Source: Pseudoalteromonas sp. NC201 (GTDB taxonomy: Bacteria; Pseudomonadota; Gammaproteobacteria; Enterobacterales; Alteromonadaceae). Taken from it: a DNA stretch of 64,000 bases. Positions 10,477 to 20,350 of this stretch are shown here, in pieces; within the stretch, counting starts at the first letter, position 1, and each line of letters starts with the position of its first letter. A program made the position numbers and the translations under genes. The stretch is from assembly GCF_002850255.1 (NCBI RefSeq), contig NZ_CP022522.1:1665001-1729000 (forward strand), given 5' to 3'. The notes under the pieces are model-generated. The model did not search any database. It was given only the letters and a program-made list of their open reading frames with translations, and was not told the DNA's origin.

Positions 10477-13400
10477 ATGCCAAAACGTACCGACATAAAA
10501 AGCATTCTGATTTTGGGCGCAGGCCCAATCGTTATCGGCCAAGCATGTGAATTCGATTACTCTGGTGCTCAGGCCTGTAAAGCGCTTAGAGAAGAAGGCT
10601 ATAGAGTTATTCTTGTAAACTCTAACCCAGCGACTATCATGACTGATCCTGAAATGGCGGATGCAACTTACATCGAGCCTATTCACTGGGAAGTGGTAGA
10701 AAAGATCATCGAAAAAGAAAAGCCTGATGCGGTGCTGCCTACTATGGGTGGCCAAACAGCTCTTAACTGTGCGCTAGACCTAGATAAGCACGGTGTGCTT
10801 GCTAAACATGGCGTTGAGCTAATTGGTGCGACTGCAGATGCAATCGATAAAGCGGAAAACCGCGAGCGTTTTGACGCGGCGATGAAAAATATTGGCTTAG
10901 AATGTCCTCGTGCTGAAATTGCACACTCAATGGATGAAGCGCACGATATCTTAACTCGTATCGGGTTCCCATGTATTATTCGTCCTTCATTCACGATGGG
11001 CGGCACCGGTGGTGGTGTTGCGTATAACATGGAAGAGTTTGACGAGATTTGTACTCGTGGTCTTGACCTATCACCAACAAATGAGCTGCTTATCGATGAA
11101 AGCCTATTAGGCTGGAAAGAATATGAGATGGAAGTGGTTCGTGATAAAAACGACAACTGTATCATCGTATGTTCAATCGAAAACTTCGATCCAATGGGCG
11201 TACACACTGGTGACTCAATCACAGTTGCACCAGCACAAACGCTAACTGATAAAGAATATCAAATCATGCGTAACGCCTCGATGGCGGTACTTCGTGAAAT
11301 TGGTGTTGAAACTGGTGGTTCAAACGTTCAGTTTGGTGTCAATCCTGTTGATGGCCGTATGGTTATCATCGAGATGAACCCGCGTGTATCGCGTTCTTCT
11401 GCACTTGCGTCAAAAGCAACGGGATTCCCGATCGCTAAAATCGCAGCCAAGCTTGCCGTAGGTTATACGCTTGATGAGCTTCAAAACGACATCACAGGTG
11501 GTGCAACTCCAGCATCATTTGAGCCGTCAATCGACTACGTAGTGACTAAGATCCCTCGTTTTAACTTCGAAAAATTCGCAGGTTCAAACGACCGTCTAAC
11601 TACGCAAATGAAGTCGGTTGGTGAGGTAATGGCAATTGGTCGTAACCAACAAGAATCATTACAAAAAGCACTACGAGGCCTAGAAGTGGGTGCAACGGGT
11701 CTGAACCCAATCGTTGCACTAGACGCGCCAAACGCAAAAGAAACGATCATCCGTGAATTACGCGAGCCAGGTGCTGAGCGTATTTGGTACATTGCTGATG
11801 CGATGCGTCACGGTATGTCTGTTGAAGAGGTATTTGAACTCACTAAAGTTGACCCTTGGTACCTAGTGCAAATCGAAGACATCTTAAAAGATGAAGCGAC
11901 AATCGCTGAAGTGGGCATGGCAGGTCTAAACAAAGACTTCCTGCGCCGCTTGAAGCGTAAAGGTTTCTCAGATGCTCGCATTGCCGAAATCGCAGGCGTA
12001 TCAGAAAAAGAAATTCGCAAGAAGCGTCACCAGCTTGAAATTCTGCCTGTTTACAAGCGCGTAGACACATGTGCTGCAGAGTTTAGCTCAGACACCGCTT
12101 ACATGTACTCAACGTATGATGAAGAATGTGAAGCGAATCCTTCTGACAAAGACAAAATCATGGTTATCGGTGGCGGTCCTAACCGTATCGGTCAAGGTAT
12201 CGAATTCGATTACTGCTGTGTACACGCAGCCCTTGCTATGCGTGAAGATGGCTATGAAACTATCATGGTTAACTGTAACCCAGAGACGGTTTCAACAGAC
12301 TACGATACGTCTGATCGCTTATTCTTCGAGCCAATTACACTGGAAGACGTGCTAGAAATTGTCCGTGTTGAAAAGCCAAAAGGCGTGATCGTTCAGTATG
12401 GTGGTCAAACTCCACTTAAACTGGCACGAGATCTTGAAGCGAATGGTGTGCCAGTGATTGGTACTTCTCCTGATGCTATCGACCGCGCAGAAGACCGTGA
12501 GCGCTTCCAACAGCTTGTAGAGCGTCTAAACCTACTACAACCAGAAAACGCAACGGTAACCTCACTAGAAGAAGCGGTTGCTAAATCACAAGAAATTGGC
12601 TTCCCACTGGTTGTTCGTCCATCATACGTACTTGGTGGTCGTGCAATGGAAATCGTGTACGATGAAGACGACTTACGTCGCTACATGACAGAAGCGGTGT
12701 CTGTTTCTAATGAAGCCCCAGTACTACTTGACCGTTTCTTAGATGATGCAATTGAAGTAGACGTAGATGCTATCTGTGACGGTGAGAACGTTATCATCGG
12801 CGGTATTATGGAACACATCGAGCAGGCGGGTGTTCACTCGGGTGACTCGGCTTGTTCATTACCAGCACACACGCTGCCGCAAGATATTCAAGACGTGATG
12901 CGTAAGCAAGTCCGTGACATGGCGCTGGAGCTAGGTGTTGTTGGCCTGATGAATACCCAGTTCGCAGTGAAAGATGGTCAAGTTTACCTGATTGAAGTTA
13001 ACCCGCGCGCTGCTCGTACAGTACCATTTGTTTCAAAAGCAACAGGCGTTGCACTTGCAAAGGTTGCTGCACGTTGTATGGTTGGCCAGTCTCTTGAAAG
13101 CCAAGGTGTAACGAAGGAAGTTATCCCTCCATATTACAGTGTAAAAGAAGTGGTATTGCCATTCGCTAAGTTCCCAGGTGTTGACCCAATGCGTGGTCCA
13201 GAGATGCGCTCGACGGGTGAAGTGATGGGGGTTGGTGAAAACTTCGCCGAAGCATTCGCAAAAGCCCAATTAGGTGCATCAAACACTTTACCACGTGGCG
13301 GTCGCGCGCTACTATCTGTGCGTAATGGTGATAAGGCACGCGTAGTTGGACTAGCTAAGACAATGAAAGCAATTGGTTTTGAGTTAGATGCAACGAATGG

Positions 13401-13695
13401 TACGGCGAAAGCGCTTGAAGAAGCGGGTATTGAAGTACGTCGCGTAAACAAAGTATTCGAAGGCCGTCCTCATATTCTTGACCGTATCAAGAATGGTGAG
13501 TACAGCTATATCGTTAATACTACCGAAGGTCGCCAAGCTATTGAGGACTCGAAGGTGTTACGTCGTGGTGCACTTCAGCATAAGACTAACTACACCACTA
13601 CGCTAAATGCAGCGTTTGCAAACTGTACAGCAAATGAAGCTGACGACAGAAGTTCTGTAAACTCTGTTCAAGAACTACACCAGCGTTTGAACTAA
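10477..13695 (+). CDS. carB: Carbamoyl-phosphate synthase large subunit
   Basis: CarB uses bicarbonate, ammonia from CarA and two ATP to make carbamoyl phosphate. At 1072 residues it has the full length of the family. The two homologous ATP-grasp halves are visible: the first begins [20 protein letters not shown] near residue 8, the second [20 protein letters not shown] near residue 560. Both contain the metal-binding [18 protein letters not shown] / [18 protein letters not shown] signatures, and the C-terminal allosteric MGS-like domain follows. It forms an operon with carA upstream and greA 46 bases downstream. Confidence 0.98.
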   Translation: MPKRTDIKSILILGAGPIVIGQACEFDYSGAQACKALREEGYRVILVNSNPATIMTDPEMADATYIEPIHWEVVEKIIEKEKPDAVLPTMGGQTALNCALDLDKHGVLAKHGVELIGATADAIDKAENRERFDAAMKNIGLECPRAEIAHSMDEAHDILTRIGFPCIIRPSFTMGGTGGGVAYNMEEFDEICTRGLDLSPTNELLIDESLLGWKEYEMEVVRDKNDNCIIVCSIENFDPMGVHTGDSITVAPAQTLTDKEYQIMRNASMAVLREIGVETGGSNVQFGVNPVDGRMVIIEMNPRVSRSSALASKATGFPIAKIAAKLAVGYTLDELQNDITGGATPASFEPSIDYVVTKIPRFNFEKFAGSNDRLTTQMKSVGEVMAIGRNQQESLQKALRGLEVGATGLNPIVALDAPNAKETIIRELREPGAERIWYIADAMRHGMSVEEVFELTKVDPWYLVQIEDILKDEATIAEVGMAGLNKDFLRRLKRKGFSDARIAEIAGVSEKEIRKKRHQLEILPVYKRVDTCAAEFSSDTAYMYSTYDEECEANPSDKDKIMVIGGGPNRIGQGIEFDYCCVHAALAMREDGYETIMVNCNPETVSTDYDTSDRLFFEPITLEDVLEIVRVEKPKGVIVQYGGQTPLKLARDLEANGVPVIGTSPDAIDRAEDRERFQQLVERLNLLQPENATVTSLEEAVAKSQEIGFPLVVRPSYVLGGRAMEIVYDEDDLRRYMTEAVSVSNEAPVLLDRFLDDAIEVDVDAICDGENVIIGGIMEHIEQAGVHSGDSACSLPAHTLPQDIQDVMRKQVRDMALELGVVGLMNTQFAVKDGQVYLIEVNPRAARTVPFVSKATGVALAKVAARCMVGQSLESQGVTKEVIPPYYSVKEVVLPFAKFPGVDPMRGPEMRSTGEVMGVGENFAEAFAKAQLGASNTLPRGGRALLSVRNGDKARVVGLAKTMKAIGFELDATNGTAKALEEAGIEVRRVNKVFEGRPHILDRIKNGEYSYIVNTTEGRQAIEDSKVLRRGALQHKTNYTTTLNAAFANCTANEADDRSSVNSVQELHQRLN

Positions 13696-13705
13696 AAAGA
13701 ACAAA

Positions 13706-13725
13706 GCCAGAGCGTCAGCTCTGGC
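13706..13725 (+). other. Hairpin between carB and greA
   Basis: GCCAGAGC (13706-13713) pairs perfectly with GCTCTGGC (13718-13725) across a GTCA loop, ending 16 bases before the greA start. It lacks a T run, so it is not a standard terminator. It may stabilise or process the mRNA. Confidence 0.5.
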
Positions 13726-13741
13726 AATGAGTGAGATACTT

Positions 13742-14218
13742 ATGCAATCAATTCCGATGACAGTACGAGGCGAAGAATTGCTTCGTGATGAACTGAATCA
13801 TTTAAAAAAAGTTGTTCGCCCGAAAATCGTTGCAGATATTGCAGAAGCGCGTGAACACGGTGACTTAAAAGAAAACGCTGAATACCATGCTGCACGTGAG
13901 CAGCAAGGTTTTTGTGAAGGCCGAATTCAAGAAATTGAAGCTAAACTGTCAACAGCGCAAATCATCGACGTGACCAAAATGCAGAACAACGGCAAGGTTA
14001 TTTTTGGTAGTACTGTGACTATTGTGAATGTAGATACAGACAAAGAAGTAACTTATCGTATCGTTGGTGACGACGAGGCCGATCTTAAGAACAACTTGAT
14101 TTCTGTTAATTCACCGATTGCGCGTGGATTAATCGGTAAAGAACTAGATGATACAGTGAATATTCAAACGCCGAACGGCGCTGTTGAATATGAAATCATT
14201 GAAGTTGAATACAAGTAA
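13742..14218 (+). CDS. greA: Transcription elongation factor GreA
   Basis: GreA enters the secondary channel of backtracked RNA polymerase and stimulates transcript cleavage. From the ATG at 13742 the protein is exactly 158 residues, the usual family length, beginning [18 protein letters not shown]. An in-frame ATG five codons upstream (13727) abuts the hairpin and is less likely. The N-terminal coiled coil carries the tip acidic residues in [20 protein letters not shown] (Asp and Glu conserved), and the C-terminal FKBP-like domain contains [18 protein letters not shown]. It follows carB closely, as in many gammaproteobacteria. Confidence 0.95.
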   Translation: MQSIPMTVRGEELLRDELNHLKKVVRPKIVADIAEAREHGDLKENAEYHAAREQQGFCEGRIQEIEAKLSTAQIIDVTKMQNNGKVIFGSTVTIVNVDTDKEVTYRIVGDDEADLKNNLISVNSPIARGLIGKELDDTVNIQTPNGAVEYEIIEVEYK

Positions 14219-14229
14219 TCCTTTCTTTT

Positions 14230-14254
14230 AAAGCCCGCATCCGCGGGCTTTTTA
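14230..14254 (+). terminator. Rho-independent terminator after greA
   Basis: Stem AAGCCCGC / GCGGGCTT with an ATCC loop, followed by TTTTTA, 12 bases after the greA stop. Confidence 0.9.
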
Positions 14255-14387
14255 CTATAACAGTCTTAACTGCTTTTTATTTTTACTTTTTCTGCTGTAA
14301 TGCAGTGTAATTGCCATTTTTCTAAATTCTTATAGCTTTGTTTGATGCCTGTATATTTTTTGGTACAAACAATTTGAGGAGAAAAGG

Positions 14388-14984
14388 ATGTCATTTGAAG
14401 TCGATCAATTCAAAACAGAAGGGTTTGAATTGTTTATATCGAGTTGGAAATCTAAGTTGGCAGGCGCTGGCGCGCGGGACCTCTCCCTGAATCAACATTG
14501 TTTTTGGCGTATCATGCGTAGTCGCTGTGCGATTGACCTTAGTAAGCAGAGTGAGCTTTTGCAAGGTGTGAGCTTAGCAAGGTACGATACCTATCTTATT
14601 CTTACTGCTTTGTTGTATACCAATAGCTTATATGCAAGTTCTGATTTAATCATTGGCTATAATCTACCAGATCACTTCTTTACCAATAATAGTTCTGAAG
14701 CTCGACAAAACCTCTCTCGTGAGTTACTTGATTCGCTCAAGCTCACTCAGCCCTTGTTCTTAGTTGATGAATATTTTGAAAATTTTGAGTTCAATACGAT
14801 TGCTTATGACAAGCTCAATGAGGCTAATCCCGTTTGGCACGATATAAGCAGCGAATTAGGCACTTTACCCAGCTTAGTAAATACCACCCGCTCAGAGCAC
14901 CAGCTTTCCTTAAACCTATTACACTTTGTACCGAAGCTTTTCTCTGGTAAGCAGCTTGCCGAGCAAATAAATTATTTAACCTGA
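14388..14984 (+). CDS. Hypothetical protein, 198 residues
   Basis: I do not recognise the family. The start is supported by TGAGGAG a few bases upstream of the ATG. The protein looks soluble, with no signal peptide or membrane segment, moderate leucine content and an aromatic-rich middle (SLARYDTYLILTALLYTNSLYA). Its codon usage looks like that of its neighbours. It stands alone between the greA terminator and an intergenic hairpin repeat, on the same strand as both flanking genes but probably as its own unit. Confidence 0.6.
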   Translation: MSFEVDQFKTEGFELFISSWKSKLAGAGARDLSLNQHCFWRIMRSRCAIDLSKQSELLQGVSLARYDTYLILTALLYTNSLYASSDLIIGYNLPDHFFTNNSSEARQNLSRELLDSLKLTQPLFLVDEYFENFEFNTIAYDKLNEANPVWHDISSELGTLPSLVNTTRSEHQLSLNLLHFVPKLFSGKQLAEQINYLT

Positions 14985-15006
14985 GCTTCGAATAATTAAT
15001 GCCTTT

Positions 15007-15105
15007 CTAGCAGCTAGTTTTAGCGCTAACTGCGTTGAATTCACTGCCAATAGCCAGCTATTGGTGCGTAAATTCGCCTGGTTATCCCTAAAACTCTCTG
15101 GCTAG
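15007..15105. repeat. Long imperfect inverted repeat, about 100 bp
   Basis: The left arm (15007-15054) and right arm (15057-15105) are near reverse complements, separated by only CA. Shared blocks are CTAGC, GTTTTAG, TAAC, GAATT and CCAATAGC. No ORF is present. The size and near-palindromic form suggest a dispersed intergenic repeat that folds into a long hairpin; it fills much of the 358-bp gap 14985-15342. Confidence 0.6.
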
Positions 15106-15286
15106 ATTAGGAAATAATTTGATGTAGTTAAAAAACAATGAGTTGGCTCATTCCTTATCCAAACCTCAGGTTATTTAGCTGAGATAGCGTAGGGGTCATA
15201 CACATCTGACATAGTTTGAAACGAATTTGATTTAGACTTTTAGTGCGAGCTTGTTACACTCGGATTGTTCCCAAAACCAATCAGGC

Positions 15287-15321
15287 ACCGGTTCATAAAT
15301 GATATTTGCGTATGAGCCGGT
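15287..15321 (+). promoter_or_regulatory. Leader hairpin upstream of the 91-residue ORF
   Basis: ACCGGTTCATA (15287-15297) pairs with TATGAGCCGGT (15311-15321) with a single G-U pair and a 13-base loop. It ends nine bases before the AGGAG ribosome site of the next gene, so it may affect its translation or mRNA stability. Confidence 0.45.
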
Positions 15322-15342
15322 ATCTTTATCAGGAGAATAACC

Positions 15343-15618
15343 ATGAGTTTATTAAAAAGCGCATTGTTTAAGACGTTGAAAAATAAGTCTACTCAGCAAG
15401 TCGCTTCAGTGGTATTGGATAAGGCCATGAAGCAGGGAAAAGAATACCTAGATTCAAGAAACACCAGCTGTGGTAACGATACAGATGAGTTGCTGTTAGG
15501 GTTACAGCATTTATTAGCACAAAAACCAAATGACGGTGTTTATTCAATCACGCTATCCACTTATCGAGTGAGAGTAAAAATCACTTCTGGCGCTATTTCC
15601 CATATTGATAAGATCTAA
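15343..15618 (+). CDS. Hypothetical protein, 91 residues
   Basis: The family is not recognised. An AGGAG site seven bases before the ATG supports it as a real gene. The N-terminal half is basic and helical (KSALFKTLKNKSTQQVASVVLDKAMKQGKEYL); the C-terminal half looks like beta strands (GVYSITLSTYRVRVKITSGAISHIDKI). There is no signal peptide or membrane segment, and one cysteine. It sits after a leader hairpin and before the collagenase gene, from which it is separated by 251 bases and an inverted repeat, so the two are probably not co-transcribed. Confidence 0.6.
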   Translation: MSLLKSALFKTLKNKSTQQVASVVLDKAMKQGKEYLDSRNTSCGNDTDELLLGLQHLLAQKPNDGVYSITLSTYRVRVKITSGAISHIDKI

Positions 15619-15658
15619 TTTATTCCACTCACTATAAATTTTTATTCCTTCTTTTCGT

Positions 15659-15697
15659 CAATTGGTTGGACTTTTAATCATAAAGATCAACCAATTG
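15659..15697. terminator. Inverted repeat downstream of the 91-residue ORF
   Basis: CAATTGGTTG (15659-15668) pairs perfectly with CAACCAATTG (15688-15697) across a 19-base loop. No clear T run follows, so the terminator call is weak; it could be an operator for the collagenase gene. Confidence 0.35.
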
Positions 15698-15869
15698 GGT
15701 GTATGTATAAGCTACGACCTTCCCTTTGCATATCCGTTTTTAAGATTATGATGGCTTTTCCGTCGAGCCACTATTCCATAAAGTTATATAAAATATATTG
15801 TATACATTGTAATTTTAGTGTTAAAAACCTATAACCCAATCGGGTTTGGATACACAACAGGAAAGGTAA

Positions 15870-18668
15870 ATGATGAAAATTACAAAACTCACTTTGGCGT
15901 TATCAGCGCTTACAGCGATAAATTCAGCCAACGCACATCAAGAATCACAGCGACTCTTTAAGCCGCTCGATGCATCGGTTCAAGTGGAAACGAACATTTC
16001 CCATGGCCATGAGCACAAAGATTTGCATGATAGAGCACCCGTTGCACACTCACCAACAAGAAGCATGCCGCTGTTATCTTCTAAACACACGCCATTATTG
16101 CAAGCGCTGGCAGTGGGCCAAAGTGAAGCGATTGCTGCATGTGATTTAAATAGCTTAGCAAGTGCGAGCAGTAGCCAAATTGTTACTGAAATAAAGCAAC
16201 AGGGTACGAGCTGTATCAATGCTTTGTTCTCCGCTGACAGCAGCATCCAAACACAAGTATTCACTTCAGATAAAATGTACGCTGCGGCGCAAAATGCCAA
16301 GTCGCTTTCGCAAAGCTATTCAGGCAACGGCAGTGCCGACCTCGAGGCGCTTTATTTATTTATTCGCGCTGGCTTTTATGTTGAGTTTTACAATGATCAG
16401 GTGACTTTCGCTACTTGGGTTAAGCCTGCGGTGAAAGATGCATTGGATGCTTTTGTTAGTAATAGCCATTTCTACGACGACAATGATGCTCATGGTAAAG
16501 TACTCGGTGAGGCTATTACTACAATGGATTCATCGGAACTACAAGGGCACTATCTGCCAGTTGTAAAAGCATGGCTATCTAAATGGAATGAAAGCTACGC
16601 TCAAAAGTGGAATATGCGCAGTGCGGTAAACGGCATTTTCACTATCTTATATCGTGGTCAGTGGAATGATAACTTTGTCGCTTTGATTAAAAACGATCAA
16701 CAATTGGTGAGTTTACTAGGGAGTTTCACCGCACAAACTTGGATGGTAAATTCAGACTCTGAATATCTAATCATCAATGCTGCTAGCGAATTGGCTCGAC
16801 TTAAATTATACAGTGGTGCAGCTATTCAAGAGTCAGTCGACACGCAATTAACCGCTTTATTCTCGCGTTATAACAGTTATGGTTTTGGCGATGGTGTCTG
16901 GTTAGCTGCGGCTGATGTCGCGACCTATTATGCTGATTGTGGCCAGTTTGGTATTTGTAATTTTGATAAAGAACTTGAGAGCAAAGTACTTTCTCAACAA
17001 CATAGTTGTAGCGATACAATAAAGATTAGAGCACAAGCGCTCACCGCTCAGCAATTGACTTCAGCGTGTCAAACCATGGAAGCGGAAGAAGGACGATTCC
17101 ACATCATGCTGGAAACTGGTCGCTTACCGGTTGCCGATGATAACAATGATTTTCTACAAGTGAATATCTTTAATAGCAGTGCAGACTATAAAAAATATGC
17201 CAAAGCCATTTTTAAAATCAGCACCGACAACGGTGGTATGTATTTAGAGGGTAATCCTAGCGATGTGAATAACGTTGCTAATTTTGTTGCATACGAGGCC
17301 AGTTATGCAAAGCCGGATCATTACATCTGGAACTTAGAGCATGAATACGTACATTATCTTGATGGGCGTTTTGATCTTTATGGTGACTTTAATGCTCCGA
17401 CTAAGCCTATCGTCTGGTGGAGTGAAGGGGTGGCTGAGTACATTGCAAACCTCAATGATAATCAAGCCGCAATAGATACAATCAAAGATGGCTCAGTATA
17501 TACGCTAGCCGAAATATTCAGCACGACGTATGACGGTTTTGATCAAGATAGAATTTACCGTTGGGGTTATTTAGGGGTGAGATTCCTGTATGAAAAACAC
17601 TTTGATGAAGTGCTCGCAATGCGACAGGAAACGCGACAAGCAAATTGGAATGCGTACCAAGCCCGTATGGACCGCCTCGCATCACAGTATCAATCAGAGT
17701 TTGTTCAATGGTGCAACGAGCTTGCCGCTGGTGGTCAGAATAACGCACCAACTTCAGTGATTAATGGCCCATACTCTGGTGACGTTAATCAAGCGATACT
17801 ATTTTCAAGCCAAGGTAGTATCGACCCTGATGGTGATGCACTCACTTACCTGTGGCGTTTTGGTGATGGCAGTCAAAGTAATGAAGCCAATCCTACGCAC
17901 AGTTATGTGCAAGCAGGCGAGTATCAAATTAGCTTAACGGTGAGCGATTCTAGCGGTTTGAATCACACTAGTAATACAGTGGCTACTGTAAACGCAACGA
18001 CTTCAAACAAACTACAGTCTGGCGTACCTGTCACGGTTGCGGGCGAGCAAGATGAACAAGTTGCATTTTCAATCGATGTCGCTGCTGGCACTGATAAATT
18101 AGTCATCAGCACGTCTGGAGGTACAGGTGATGCCGATCTTTACGTTAAGTTAGGCTCGACGCCAACGTTCAGCGAGTATGATTGCAGACCATATCAATCC
18201 GGTAACGAAGAGGTATGTGAAATCACTACACCTACCGCTGGCACCTATTACATTATGCTACATGGTTATAATCGCTTTGAAAGTGTGCAGTTGTTAGGGG
18301 AAATCGTAACAAATTCAACAATAGAGGACGTATGTCAGTCGCAGGGTAGTGTCTCTAATGGTAGATTAGCAGCGGATGAAACAATTTGCCTTGGAAGCCA
18401 AGAGCCGATGTGGTTTAGCCTTGAGAATGTAAGTGGTCAACAATCGGTGGTGATCAAAACAGCCCATGGTAGTGGTGATCTTGGGCTTGAATACAGCAAT
18501 GCAGGATGGCCAAACGGCACTAATGTGGACGCAAGCTCGTTCAATCAAGGTAACCAAGAGTGCATTGAGATAAGTGCGCAATCTGAATATTGGGGATACT
18601 TGAAAGTGTCAGGCGCACCAACGGGGGCAGCGCTGAAGGTGTCTTATAATAAAGATGGTTGTCAGTAA
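15870..18668 (+). CDS. Secreted microbial collagenase, peptidase family M9, with PKD and PPC domains
   Basis: This 932-residue secreted zinc protease would degrade collagen or gelatin outside the cell. A signal peptide is visible (to ANA, residue 22). The N-terminal M9 activator region covers about residues 85-380. The catalytic domain carries the zinc motif HEYVH (His491, Glu492, His495) within HEYVHYLDGRFD, and a downstream glutamate in WWSEGVAEYIA, both hallmarks of Vibrio-type collagenases. C-terminal modules are a PKD domain (about 624-708, with DPDGDALTYLWRFGDGS), a PPC domain (about 715-810) and a second PPC-like domain to the end. AGGAAAGG precedes the ATG pair; the second ATG is also possible. 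It is a single-gene unit. Confidence 0.93.
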   Translation: MMKITKLTLALSALTAINSANAHQESQRLFKPLDASVQVETNISHGHEHKDLHDRAPVAHSPTRSMPLLSSKHTPLLQALAVGQSEAIAACDLNSLASASSSQIVTEIKQQGTSCINALFSADSSIQTQVFTSDKMYAAAQNAKSLSQSYSGNGSADLEALYLFIRAGFYVEFYNDQVTFATWVKPAVKDALDAFVSNSHFYDDNDAHGKVLGEAITTMDSSELQGHYLPVVKAWLSKWNESYAQKWNMRSAVNGIFTILYRGQWNDNFVALIKNDQQLVSLLGSFTAQTWMVNSDSEYLIINAASELARLKLYSGAAIQESVDTQLTALFSRYNSYGFGDGVWLAAADVATYYADCGQFGICNFDKELESKVLSQQHSCSDTIKIRAQALTAQQLTSACQTMEAEEGRFHIMLETGRLPVADDNNDFLQVNIFNSSADYKKYAKAIFKISTDNGGMYLEGNPSDVNNVANFVAYEASYAKPDHYIWNLEHEYVHYLDGRFDLYGDFNAPTKPIVWWSEGVAEYIANLNDNQAAIDTIKDGSVYTLAEIFSTTYDGFDQDRIYRWGYLGVRFLYEKHFDEVLAMRQETRQANWNAYQARMDRLASQYQSEFVQWCNELAAGGQNNAPTSVINGPYSGDVNQAILFSSQGSIDPDGDALTYLWRFGDGSQSNEANPTHSYVQAGEYQISLTVSDSSGLNHTSNTVATVNATTSNKLQSGVPVTVAGEQDEQVAFSIDVAAGTDKLVISTSGGTGDADLYVKLGSTPTFSEYDCRPYQSGNEEVCEITTPTAGTYYIMLHGYNRFESVQLLGEIVTNSTIEDVCQSQGSVSNGRLAADETICLGSQEPMWFSLENVSGQQSVVIKTAHGSGDLGLEYSNAGWPNGTNVDASSFNQGNQECIEISAQSEYWGYLKVSGAPTGAALKVSYNKDGCQ

Positions 18669-18770
18669 TTGCCTAATACTAAGGCAGAAATAATGGAAAG
18701 TAATTAAACGGGTGATACAGATCACAGTTATTACTTGTTCATAATTTGTTTTTGTTATATTTTTGTAAAA

Positions 18771-18792
18771 TAAGGGGCCTTTGGTCCCTTTG
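18771..18792 (+). terminator. Possible terminator after the collagenase gene
   Basis: AAGGGGCC and GGTCCCTT pair (one G-U) around a TTT loop about 100 bases after the stop codon. The following T content is low. Confidence 0.45.
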
Positions 18793-18894
18793 CTCATTTA
18801 AAAACATGCAAAAGGAATTAACTGATGTGCCGAGAAGGAGCTAGGCTGTAGTTTTAGACTGTATTAAAAGTTTAGGTTAGACACGAGGCACTCA

Positions 18895-19647
18895 GTGTTA
18901 AAAAAGTACTTTATTGCCATTTCCACTTGGTTAATGGTAGCCTTTTCAGTGACAGCCGCTGAAACCCAAATTCTTTACGTATATCATCATAAGCCGCCCT
19001 ATATTATTGATCTAGAAGCGCAAAAAGGTCTTTATTTTGATTTAGCCAAACTGATTAATGCCGTGCAAAAAGAGCTGCAGGTAGAAGTACGTTTTGTACC
19101 ACGTAAACGCTTAGATAAGCAGCTCGAACAGCAAACGCTCAAAGGTTTTATTTTAGGGGTAAACCCAGCTTGGTTTGATGACCGCAAAAAACAAAAGTAT
19201 TTGTGGAGCGGCCCGTTAATGTATGACACGGACGAATTCGTCTCGCATGTAGAGCAACCGTTTGAATATTATCACCCAAGCTCATTGTACGGTAATCAAG
19301 TTGGCGCTATTGCTGGGTACTACTACCGCCACTTAGATCAAGGAGTAGAGCAAGCCAATATCCAGCGAGTGAACGTAAATTCCGAAGAAGCTCTATTGGA
19401 GATGATCCTCAAAAGGCGGGTGAGTATTGCGATCGTCAGTCGCTCTACGACAGAATATCTTGTTGCTAAAAATGGTTGGAAGCGAGTGTTTCACTTTTCT
19501 CAAAATCCTCATGAAACTTATTTTAGAGCAATATTGGCGCCTAAAAATTCAGCATCGGATTTTGAGGCGCTACAACAGGTGTTAGATTCCAAGCCTTTCA
19601 AAAAGCAACTGGTGAAATTGCTTAAAAGCTACCATCTTGCTTATTGA
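18895..19647 (+). CDS. Periplasmic solute-binding-like protein (SBP_bac_3 type)
   Basis: The 250-residue protein starts with GTG preceded by GAGG at good spacing. A signal peptide ends near VTAA (residue 22). The mature sequence (PPYIIDLEAQKGLYFDLAKLINAVQ) has the usual start of the type 3 extracellular solute-binding fold, and the later segments RRVSIAIVSRSTTEYLV and RAILAPKNSASDFEALQQVL fit its second lobe. No ABC permease or ATPase adjoins it, so it may be an orphan sensor-type binding protein, as is common in Alteromonadales, rather than a transporter part. The ligand is unknown. Confidence 0.75.
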   Translation: MLKKYFIAISTWLMVAFSVTAAETQILYVYHHKPPYIIDLEAQKGLYFDLAKLINAVQKELQVEVRFVPRKRLDKQLEQQTLKGFILGVNPAWFDDRKKQKYLWSGPLMYDTDEFVSHVEQPFEYYHPSSLYGNQVGAIAGYYYRHLDQGVEQANIQRVNVNSEEALLEMILKRRVSIAIVSRSTTEYLVAKNGWKRVFHFSQNPHETYFRAILAPKNSASDFEALQQVLDSKPFKKQLVKLLKSYHLAY

Positions 19648-19727
19648 AGTAAGGGGGAAGGAGCGGTAGTTATTCTGATTTCAGGTTAGATACATCGCTC
19701 CGGTGCTTTAGCGATTACCAGCAATTA

Positions 19728-20168
19728 TTACCAACTACCCGTGTTTTCCATTGACTGCCAAGGCTCGGCTGGAGGCAATGCATCACCTTGTTGGAGTAAT
19801 TCGATCGAAATGCCATCTGGAGATTTAACAAATGCCATGTGACCACAGCGCGGTGGTCGGTTGATCACCACACCGGCATCTTGCAGCTTTTGGCAAAGTG
19901 CATAAATGTTTTCTACGGCAAAGGCCAAGTGGCCAAAATTACGACCACCAGTGTATTCTTCCGGATCCCAGTTATAGGTAAGTTCGATAGTAGGAGAAAA
20001 GCTTTGCTGCGCCTGCTCAACTTGATCAGGGGCGGCGAGATAAATTAAACTAAAACGGCCTTGTTCACTGTCATAACGTTTCACTTCAACGAGACCCAAG
20101 AGGTCGCAATAAAACTTCATGGATTCATCAAGATCGCGTACACGTACCATAGTATGTAAGTATTTCAT
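19728..20168 (-). CDS. Glyoxalase I-like VOC family protein (probable lactoylglutathione lyase)
   Basis: The 146-residue length is close to GloA (about 135). The four metal ligands expected for glyoxalase I are in place: His5, Glu62 (IELTYNWD), His80 (FGHLAF) and Glu123 (DGISIELLQ). The family isomerises the methylglyoxal-glutathione hemithioacetal to lactoylglutathione. The sequence differs enough from classical GloA (a longer tail ending PWQSMENTGSW) that another VOC activity remains possible. It converges with the solute-binding gene and stands alone on the minus strand. Confidence 0.8.
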   Translation of the reverse strand: MKYLHTMVRVRDLDESMKFYCDLLGLVEVKRYDSEQGRFSLIYLAAPDQVEQAQQSFSPTIELTYNWDPEEYTGGRNFGHLAFAVENIYALCQKLQDAGVVINRPPRCGHMAFVKSPDGISIELLQQGDALPPAEPWQSMENTGSW

Positions 20169-20350
20169 TATGTATTCCGTTTAGACTCTAGTCAGCAAAT
20201 TTTAAAGTGTTACACATCAGATTGAAAGGTCAACAGACCTCAGGCATCCTGATGAGCGGATAAAAAAGTAATTGATTTCTGGTAATTTTTAGCACTGCTA
20301 GTTAAGCTTTTGTGAGATTGAGAATTAACGATTCAAAAGGGCGCTCAACG

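Noticed and set aside
10683..11222. 179-codon antisense frame in carB
   Set aside because: carB is intact and highly conserved on the other strand; the frame is a by-product of its codon bias.
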